From Cladorhizidae sp. MBARI D1340-BT2 (lineage: Eukaryota; Porifera; Demospongiae; Poecilosclerida; Cladorhizidae), in NCBI GenBank assembly GCA_028752905.1, contig JAQNBH010000075.1:49113-113112 (forward strand): a DNA stretch of 64,000 bases. The letters are read 5' to 3'. The translations under genes and the position numbers were made by a program. Within the stretch, counting starts at the first letter, position 1, and each line of letters starts with the position of its first letter. The notes under the pieces were generated by a model. It was given only the letters and a program-made list of their open reading frames with translations, did not search any database and was not told the origin of the DNA. Positions 53,901-64,000 of this stretch are shown in pieces.

Positions 53901-56900
53901 ACTCTAGATGAGCACACTAGAACACAGAGACAACCACAAACACAATGTCCACTCCCACTCTAGATGAGCACACTAGAACACAGAGACAACCACAAACACA
54001 ATGTCCACTCCCTCTCTAGATGAGCACACTAGAACACAGAGACAACCACAAACACAATGTCCACTCCCACTCTAGATGAGCACACTAGAACACAGAGACA
54101 ACCACAAACACAATGTCCACTCCCACTCTAGATGAACACACTAGAACACAGAGACAACCACAAACACAATGTCCACTCCCACTCTAGATGAGCACACTAG
54201 AACACAGAGACAACCACAAACACAATGTCTACTCCCACTCTAGATGAGCACACTAGAACACAGAGACAACCACAAACACAATGTCCACTCCCACTCTAGA
54301 TGAGCACACTAGAACACAGAGACAACCACAAACACAATGTCCACTCCCACTCTAGATGAGCACACTAGAACACAGAGACAACCACAAACACAATGTCCAC
54401 TCCCACTGTAGATGAGCACACCAGAACACAGAGACAACCACAAACACAATGTCCACTCCCACTCTAGATGAGCACACTAGAACACAGAGACAACCACAAA
54501 CACAATGTCCACTCCCACTCTAGATGAGCACACTAGAACACAGAGACAACCACAAACACAATGTCCACTCCCACTCTAGATGAGCACACTAGAACACAGA
54601 GACAAACACAAACACAATGTCCACTCCCACTCTAGATGAGCACACTAGAACACAGAGACAACCACAAACACAATGTCCACTCCCACTCTAGATGAGCACA
54701 CTAGAACACAGAGACAACCACAAACACAATGTCCACTCCCACTCTAGATGAGCACACTAGAACACAGAGACAACCACAAACACAATGTCCACTCCCACTC
54801 TAGATGAGCACACTAGAACACAGAGACAACCACAAACACAATGTCCACTCCCACTCTAGATGAGCACACCAGAACACAGAGACAACCACAAACACAATGT
54901 CCACTCCCACTCTAGATGAGCACACTAGAACACAGAGACAACCACAAACACAATGTCCACTCCCACTCTAGATGAGCACACTAGAACACAGAGACAACCA
55001 CAAACACAATGTCCACTCCCACTCTAGATGAGCACACTAGAACACAGAGACAACCACAAACACAATGTCCACTCCCACTCTAGATGAGCACACTAGAACA
55101 CAGAGACAACCACAAACACAATGTCCACTCCCACTCTAGATGAGCACACTAGAACACAGAGACAACCACAAACACAATGTCCACTCCCACTCTAGATGAG
55201 CACACTAGAACACAGAGACAACCACAAACACAATGTCCACTCCCACTCTAGATGAGCACACTAGAACACAGAGACAACCACAAACACAATGTCCACTCCC
55301 ACTCTAGATGAGCACACTAGAACACAGAGACAACCACAAACACAATGTCCACTCCCACTCTAGATGAACACACTAGAACACAGAGACAACCACAAACACA
55401 ATGTCCACTCCCACTCTAGATGAACACACTAGAACATAGAGACAACCACAAACACAATGTCCACTCCCACTCTAGATGAGCACACTAGAACACAGAGACA
55501 ACCACAAACACAATGTCCACTCCCACTCTAGATGAGCACACTAGAACACAGAGACAACCACAAACACAATGTCCACTCCCACTTTAGATGAGCACACTAG
55601 AACACAGAGACAACCACAAACACAATGTCCACTCACACTCTAGATGAGCACACTAGAACACAGAGACAACCACAAACACAATGTCCACTCCCACTCTAGA
55701 TGAGCACACTAGAACACAGAGACAACCACAAACACAATGTCCACTCCCACTCTAGATGAGCACACTAGAACACAGAGACAACCACAAACACAATGTCCAC
55801 TCCCACTCTAGATGAGCACACTAGAACACAGAGACAACCACAAACACAATGTCCACTCCCACTCTAGATGAGCACACTAGAACACAGAGACAGCCACAAA
55901 CACAATGTCCACTCCCACTCTAGATGAGCACACTAGAACACAGAGACAACCACAAACACAATGTCCACTCCCACTCTAGATGAGCACACTAGAACACAGA
56001 GACAACCACAAACACAATGTCCACTCCCACTCTAGATGAGCACACTAGAACACAGAGACAACCACAAACACAATGTCCACTCCCACTCTAGATGAGCACA
56101 CTAGAACACAGAGACAACCACAAACACAATGTCCACTCCCACTCTAGATGAGCACACTAGAACACAGAGACAACCACAAACACAATGTCCACTCCCACTC
56201 TAGATGAACACACTAGAACACAGAGACAACCACAAACACAATGTCCACTCCCACTCTAGATGAGCACACTAGAACACAGAGACAACCACAAACACAATGT
56301 CCACTCCCACTCTAGATGAGCACACTAGAACACAGAGACAACCACAAACACAATGTCCACTCCCACTCTAGATGAGCACACTAGAACACAGAGACAACCA
56401 CAAACACAATGTCCACTCCCACTCTAGATGAGCACACTAGAACACAGAGACAACCACAAACACAATGTCCACTCCCACTCTAGATGAACACACTAGAACA
56501 CAGAGACAACCACAAACACAATGTCCACTCCCACTCTAGATGAGCACACTAGAACACCGAGACAACCACAAACACAATGTCCACTCCCACTCTAGATGAG
56601 CACACTAGAACACAGAGACAACCACAAACACAATGTCCACTCCCACTCTAGATGAGCACACTAGAACACAGAGACAACCACAAACACAATGTCCACTCCC
56701 ACTCTAGATGAGCACAATAGAACACAGAGACAACCACAAACACAATGTCCACTCCCACTCTAGATGAGCACACTAGAACACAGAGACAGCCACAAACACA
56801 ATGTCCACTCCCACTCTAGATGAACACACTAGAACACAGAGACAACCACAAACACAATGTCCACTCCCACTCTAGTTGAGCACAATAGAACACAGAGACA

Positions 56901-59900
56901 ACCACAAACACAATGTCCACTCCCACTCTAGATGAGTACACTAGAACACAGAGACAACCACAAACACAATGTCCACTCCCACTCTAGATGAGCACACTAG
57001 AACACAGAGACAACCACAAACACAATGTCCACTCCCACTCTAGATGAGCACACTAGAACACAGAGACAACCACAAACACAATGTCCACTCCCACTCTAGA
57101 TGAGCACACTAGAACACAGAGACAACCACAAACACAATGTCCACTCCCACTCTAGATGAGCACACTAGAACACAGAGACAACCACAAACACAATGTCCAC
57201 TCCCACTCTAGATGAGCACACTAGAATACAGAGACAACCACAAACACAATGTCCACTCCCACTCTAGATGAGCACACTAGAACACAGAGACAACCACAAA
57301 CACAATGTCCACTCCCACTCTAGATGAGCACACTAGAACACAGAGACAACCACAAACACAATGTCCACTCCCACTCTAGATGAGCACACTAGAACACAGA
57401 GACAACCACAAACACAATGTCCACTCCCACTCTCGATGAGCACACTAGAACACAGAGACAACCACAAACACAATGTCCACTCCCACTCTAGATGAGCACA
57501 CTAGAACACAGAGACAACCACAAACACAATGTCCACTCCCACTCTAGATGAGCACACTAGAACACAGAAACAACCACAAACACAATGTCCACTCCCACTC
57601 TAGATGAGCACACTAGAACACAGAGACAACCACAAACACAATGTCCACTCCCACTCTAGATGAGCACACTAGAACACAGAGACAACCACAAACACAATGT
57701 CCACTCCCACTCTAGATGAGCACACTAGAACACAGAGACAACCACAAACACAATGTCCACTCCCACTCTAGATGAGCACACTAGAACACAGAGACAACCA
57801 CAAACACAATGTCCACTCCCACTCTAGATGAACACACTAGAACACAGAGACAACCACAAACACAATGTCCACTCCCACTCTAGATGAGCACACTAGAACA
57901 CAGAGACAACCACAAACACAATGTCCACTCCCACTCTAGATGAGCACACTAGAACACAGAGACAACCACAAACACAATGTCCACTCCCACTCTAGATGAA
58001 CACACTAGAACATAGAGACAACCACAAACACAATGTCCACTCCCACTCTAGATGAGCACACTAGAACACAGAGACAACCACAAACACAATGTCCACTCCC
58101 ACTCTAGATGAGCACACTAGAACACAGAGACAACCACAAACACAATGTCCACTCCCACTCTAGATGAACACACTAGAACACAGAGACAACCACAAACACA
58201 ATGTCCACTCCCACTCTAGATGAGCACACTAGAACACAGAGACAACCACAAACACAATGTCCACTCCCACTCTAGATGAGCACACTAGAACACAGAGACA
58301 ACCACAAACACAATGTCCACTCCCACTCTAGATGAGCACAATAGAACACAGAGACAACCACAAACACAATGTCCACTCCCACTCTAGATGAGCACAATAG
58401 AACACAGAGACAACCACAAACACAATGTCCACTCCCACTCTAGATGAGCACACTAGAACACAGAGACAACCACAAACACAATGTCCACTCCCACTCTAGA
58501 TGAGCACACTAGAACACAGAGACAACCACAAACACAATGTCCACTCCCACTCTAGATGAGCACACTAGAACACAGAGACAACCACAAACACAATGCCCAC
58601 TCCCACTCTAGATGGGCACACCAGAACACAGAGACAACCACAAACACAATGTCCACTCCCACTCTAGATGGGCACACCAGAACACAGAGACAACCACAAA
58701 CACAATGTCCACTCCCACTCTAGATGAGCACACTAGAACACAGAGACAACCACAAACACAATGTCCACTCCCACTCTAGATGAGCACACTAGAACACAGA
58801 GACAACCACAAACACAATGTCCACTCCCACTCTAGATGAGCACACTAGAACACAGAGACAACCACAAACACAATGTCCACTCCCACTCTAGATGAGCACA
58901 CTAGAACACAGAGACAACCACAAACACAATGTCCACTCCCACTCTAGATGAGCACACTAGAACACAGAGACAACCACAAACACAATGTCCACTCCCACTC
59001 TAGATGAGCACACTAGAACACAGAGACAACCACAAACACAATGTCCACTCCCACTCTAGATGAGCACACTAGAACACAGAGACAACCACAAACACAATGT
59101 CCAATCCCACTCTAGATGAGCACACTAGAACACAGAGACAACCACAAACACAATGTCCACTCCCACTCTAGATGAGCACACTAGAACACAGAGACAACCA
59201 CAAACACAATGTCCACTCCCACTCTAGATGAGCACACTAGAACACAGAGACAACCACAAACACAATGTCCACTCCCACTCTAGATGAGCACACTAGAACA
59301 CAGAGACAACCACAAACACAATGTCCACTCCCACTCTAGATGAACACACTAGAACATAGAGACAACCACAAACACAATGTCCACTCCCACTCTAGATGAG
59401 CACACTAGAACACAGAGACAACCACAAACACAATGTCCACTCCCACTCTAGATGAGCACACTAGAACACAGAGACAACCACAAACACAATGTCCACTCCC
59501 ACTCTAGATGAGCACACTAGAACACAGAGACAACCACAAACACAATGTCCACTCCCACTCTAGATGAGCACACTAGAACACAGAGACAACCACAAACACA
59601 ATGTCCACTCCCACTCTAGATGAGCACACTAGAACACAGAGACAACCACAAACACAATGTCCACTCCCACTCTAGATGAGCACACTAGAACACAGAGACA
59701 ACCACAAACACAATGTCCACTCCCACTCTAGATGAGCACACTAGAACACAGAGACAACCACAAACACAATGTCCACTCCCACTCTAGATGAGCACACTAG
59801 AACACAGAGACAACCACAAACACAATGTCCACTCCCACTCTAGATGAGCACACTAGAACACAGAGACAACCACAAACACAATGTCCACTCCCACTCTAGA

Positions 59901-62900
59901 TGAACACACTAGAACACAGAGACAACCACAAACACAATGTCCACTCCCACTCTAGATGAGCACACTAGAACACAGAGACAACCACAAACACAATGTCCAC
60001 TCCCACTCTAGATGAGCACACTAGAACACAGAGACAACCACAAACACAATGTCCACTCCCACTCTAGATGAGCACACTAGAACACAGAGACAACCACAAA
60101 CACAATGTCCACTCCCACTCTAGATGAACACACTAGAACACAGAGACAACCACAAACACAATGTCCACTCCCACTCTAGATGAGCACACTAGAACACAGA
60201 GACAACCACAAACACAATGTCCACTCCCACTCTAGATGAGCACACTAGAACACAGAGACAACCACAAACACAATGTCCACTCCCACTCTAGATGAGCACA
60301 CTAGAACACAGAGACAACCACAGACACAATGTCCACTCCCACTCTAGATGAGCACACTAGAACACAGAGACAACCACAAACACAATGTCCACTCCCACTC
60401 TAGATGAGCACAATAGAACACAGAGACAACCACAAACACAATGTCCACTCCCACTCTAGATGAGCACACTAGAACACAGAGACAGCCACAAACACAATGT
60501 CCACTCCCACTCTAGATGAGCACACTAGAACACAGAGACAGCCACAAACACAATGTCCACTCCCACTCTAGATGAACACACTAGAACACAGAGACAACCA
60601 CAAACACAATGTCCACTCCCACTCTAGTTGAGCACAATAGAACACAGAGACAACCACAAACACAATGTCCACTCCCACTCTAGAACACAGAGACAACCAC
60701 AAACACAATGTCCACTCCCACTCTAGATGAGCACACTAGAACACAGAGACAACCACAAACACAATGTCCACTCCCACTCTAGATGAGTACACTAGAACAC
60801 AGAGACAACCACAAACACAATGTCCACTCCCACTCTAGATGAGCACACTAGAACACAGAGACAACCACAAACACAATGTCCACTCCCACTCTAGATGAGC
60901 ACACTAGAACACAGAGACAACCACAAACACAATGTCCACTCCCACTCTAGATGAGCACACTAGAACACAGAGACAACCACAAACACAATGTCCACTCCCA
61001 CTCTAGATGAGCACACTAGAACACAGAGACAACCACAAACACAATGTCCACTCCCACTCTAGATGAGCACACTAGAACACAGAGACAACCACAAACACAA
61101 TGTCCACTCCCACTCTAGATGAGCACACTAGAACACAGAGACAACCACAAACACAATGTCCACTCCCACTCTAGATGAGCACACTAGAACACAGAGACAA
61201 CCACAAACACAATGTCCACTCCCACTCTAGATGAGCACACTAGAACACAGAGACAACCACAAACACAATGTCCACTCCCACTCTAGATGAGCACACTAGA
61301 ACACAGAGACAACCACAAACACAATGTCCACTCCCACTCTCGATGAGCACACTAGAACACAGAGACAACCACAAACACAATGTCCACTCCCACTCTAGAT
61401 GAGCACACTAGAACACAGAGACAACCACAAACACAATGTCCACTCCCACTCTAGATGAGCACACTAGAACACAGAGACAACCACAAACACAATGTCCACT
61501 CCCACTCTAGATGAGCACACTAGAACACAGAGACAACCACAAACACAATGTCCACTCCCACTCTAGATGAGCACACTAGAACACAGAGACAACCACAAAC
61601 ACAATGTCCACTCCCACTCTAGATGAGCACACTAGAACACAGAGACAACCACAAACACAATGTCCACTCCCACTCTAGATGAGCACACTAGAACACAGAG
61701 ACAACCACAAACACAATGTCCACTCCCACTCTAGATGAACACACTAGAACACAGAGACAACCACAAACACAATGTCCACTCCCACTCTAGATGAGCACAC
61801 TAGAACACAGAGACAACCACAAACACAATGTCCACTCCCACTCTAGATGAGCACACTAGAACACAGAGACAACCACAAACACAATGTCCACTCCCACTCT
61901 AGATGAACACACTAGAACATAGAGACAACCACAAACACAATGTCCACTCCCACTCTAGATGAGCACAATAGAACACAGAGACAACCACAAACACAATGTC
62001 CACTCCCACTCTAGATGAGCACACTAGAACACAGAGACAACCACAAACACAATGTCCACTCCCACTCTAGATGAGCACACTAGAACACAGAGACAACCAC
62101 AAACACAATGTCCACTCCCACTCTAGATGAGCACACTAGAACACAGAGACAACCACAAACACAATGTCCACTCCCACTCTAGATGAGCACACTAGAATAC
62201 AGAGACAACCACAAACACAATGTCCACTCCCACTCTAGATGAGCACACTAGAACACAGAGACAACCACAAACACAATGTCCACTCCCACTCTAGATGAGC
62301 ACACTAGAACACAGAGACAACCACAAACACAATGTCCACTCCCACTCTAGATGAGCACACTAGAACACAGAGACAACCACAAACACAATGTCCACTCCCA
62401 CTCTAGATGAGCACACTAGAACACAGAGACAACCACAAACACAATGTCCACTCCCACTCTAGATGAACACACTAGAACATAGAGACAACCACAAACACAA
62501 TGTCCACTCCCACTCTAGATGAGCACACTAGAACACAGAGACAACCACAAACACAATGTCCACTCCCACTCTAGATGAGCACACTAGAACACAGAGACAA
62601 CCACAAACACAATGTCCACTCCCACTCTAGATGAACACACTAGAACACAGAGACAACCACAAACACAATGTCCACTCCCACTCTAGATGAGCACACTAGA
62701 ACACAGAGACAACCACAAACACAATGTCCACTCCCACTCTAGATGAGCACACTAGAACACAGAGACAACCACAAACACAATGTCCACTCCCACTCTAGAT
62801 GAGCACAATAGAACACAGAGACAACCACAAACACAATGTCCACTCCCACTCTAGATGAGCACAATAGAACACAGAGACAACCACAAACACAATGTCCACT

Positions 62901-64000
62901 CCCACTCTAGATGAGCACACTAGAACACAGAGACAACCACAAACACAATGTCCACTCCCACTCTAGATGAGCACACTAGAACACAGAGACAACCACAAAC
63001 ACAATGTCCACTCCCACTCTAGATGAGCACACTAGAACACAGAGACAACCACAAACACAATGCCCACTCCCACTCTAGATGGGCACACCAGAACACAGAG
63101 ACAACCACAAACACAATGTCCACTCCCACTCTAGATGGGCACACCAGAACACAGAGACAACCACAAACACAATGTCCACTCCCACTCTAGATGAGCACAC
63201 TAGAACACAGAGACAACCACAAACACAATGTCCACTCCCACTCTAGATGAGCACACTAGAACACACAGACAACCACAAACACAATGTCCACTCCCACTCT
63301 AGATGAGCACACTAGAACACAGAGACAACCACAAACACAATGTCCACTCCCACTCTAGATGAGCACACTAGAACACAGAGACAACCACAAACACAATGTC
63401 CACTCCCACTCTAGATGAGCACACTAGAACACAGAGACAACCACAAACACAATGTCCACTCCCACTCTAGATGAGCACACTAGAACACAGAGACAACCAC
63501 AAACACAATGTCCACTCCCACTCTAGATGAGCACACTAGAACACAGAGACAACCACAAACACAATGTCCACTCCCACTCTAGATGAGCACACTAGAACAC
63601 AGAGACAACCACAAACACAATGTCCAATCCCACTCTAGATGAGCACACTAGAACACAGAGACAACCACAAACACAATGTCCACTCCCACTCTAGATGAGC
63701 ACACTAGAACACAGAGACAACCACAAACACAATGTCCACTCCCACTCTAGATGAGCACACTAGAACACAGAGACAACCACAAACACAATGTCCACTCCCA
63801 CTCTAGATGAGCACACTAGAACACAGAGACAACCACAAACACAATGTCCACTCCCACTCTAGATGAGCACACTAGAACACAGAGACAACCACAAACACAA
63901 TGTCCACTCCCACTCTAGATGAGCACACTAGAACACAGAGACAACCACAAACACAATGTCCACTCCCACTCTAGATGAGCACACTAGAACACAGAGACAA
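50979..64000. repeat. 56-bp satellite, about 232 copies, continuing past the window
   Basis: Unit TGTCCACTCCCACTCTAGAT, GAGCACACTAGAACACAGAG, ACAACCACAAACACAA. Copies are nearly identical. The unit is 75 percent A plus C on this strand, has 19 C against 7 G, and lacks CpG. Stops occur in all frames, so it is not coding. One 13-bp deletion (a unit of 43 bp) lies at 60666-60708, between two CTAG sites. Blocks of shared variants repeat at 7000 bp (125 units) and at 4467 bp (80 units minus the deletion). No spacers separate the units, so it is not a CRISPR array. Confidence 0.98.

Noticed and set aside
50979..64000. CRISPR-like array
   Set aside because: Units are contiguous with no unique spacers, the setting is eukaryotic, and no cas-type gene is present.

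Overview
The window looks like repeat-rich intergenic DNA of an early-branching metazoan, most likely a demosponge or a close relative. The evidence is indirect: GT-AG introns of 60-100 bp, many animal transposon superfamilies (hAT, piggyBac, Kolobok, Ty3/gypsy, Penelope, LINE), TRAF- and Death-domain-like remnants, and an Ig-type receptor gene. No bacterial operon structure is present. The species call is inference; no rRNA, mitochondrial or other diagnostic gene is visible.

Layout, left to right. 1-1183 is a 54-bp satellite. 1.6-3.7 kb holds degenerate repeats and broken plus-strand pieces resembling a TRAF zinc finger and a Death domain. 3.9-9 kb is a transposon cluster: a 675-codon intact transposase-like ORF (minus), a broken piggyBac (minus) and a plus-strand C-terminal fragment of a relative of the first. 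9-11.1 kb is non-coding, with a hairpin, an inverted-repeat cluster and a 0.7-kb MITE. 11.4-12.9 kb holds unrecognised open frames. 13.0-13.4 kb is a small two-exon gene (minus) with a nuclease-like D...ExK signature. 13.7-15.8 kb is a frameshifted relative of the 3.9-kb transposase.

16219-24979 is a complete Ty3/gypsy-type LTR retrotransposon (minus), with 169-bp LTRs and an ATTTG target duplication. It is interrupted by a 3.3-kb hAT element (16619-19895) with its own TAGAC duplication. 25-31 kb carries a minisatellite, a TIR element and a series of broken plus-strand LINE fragments with CCHC and RPDG signatures. 31-42 kb is nested debris: a TTAA-flanked TIR element inside a LINE 3' end, three piggyBac fragments, and a Kolobok-like element that contains a Penelope-like element whose catalytic motif reads YLDN. 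42.3-43.9 kb is trinucleotide microsatellite; 43.9-44.5 kb is another LINE fragment.

44.7-50.7 kb contains the most gene-like locus. It is a plus-strand single-pass receptor (Ig-like ectodomain, Thr/Cys linker, transmembrane helix, Ser/Pro-rich tail with YEDI and YVLE). Its introns are in phase, and it is preceded by duplicated flanks around a 33-bp minisatellite. From 50979 to the end of the window lies a 56-bp satellite of more than 230 copies with internal segmental duplications.

The transposon genes act only in their own mobility, and nearly all are visibly broken. The candidates for host genes are the receptor (47959-50729) and, more tentatively, the two-exon gene at 12991-13389.
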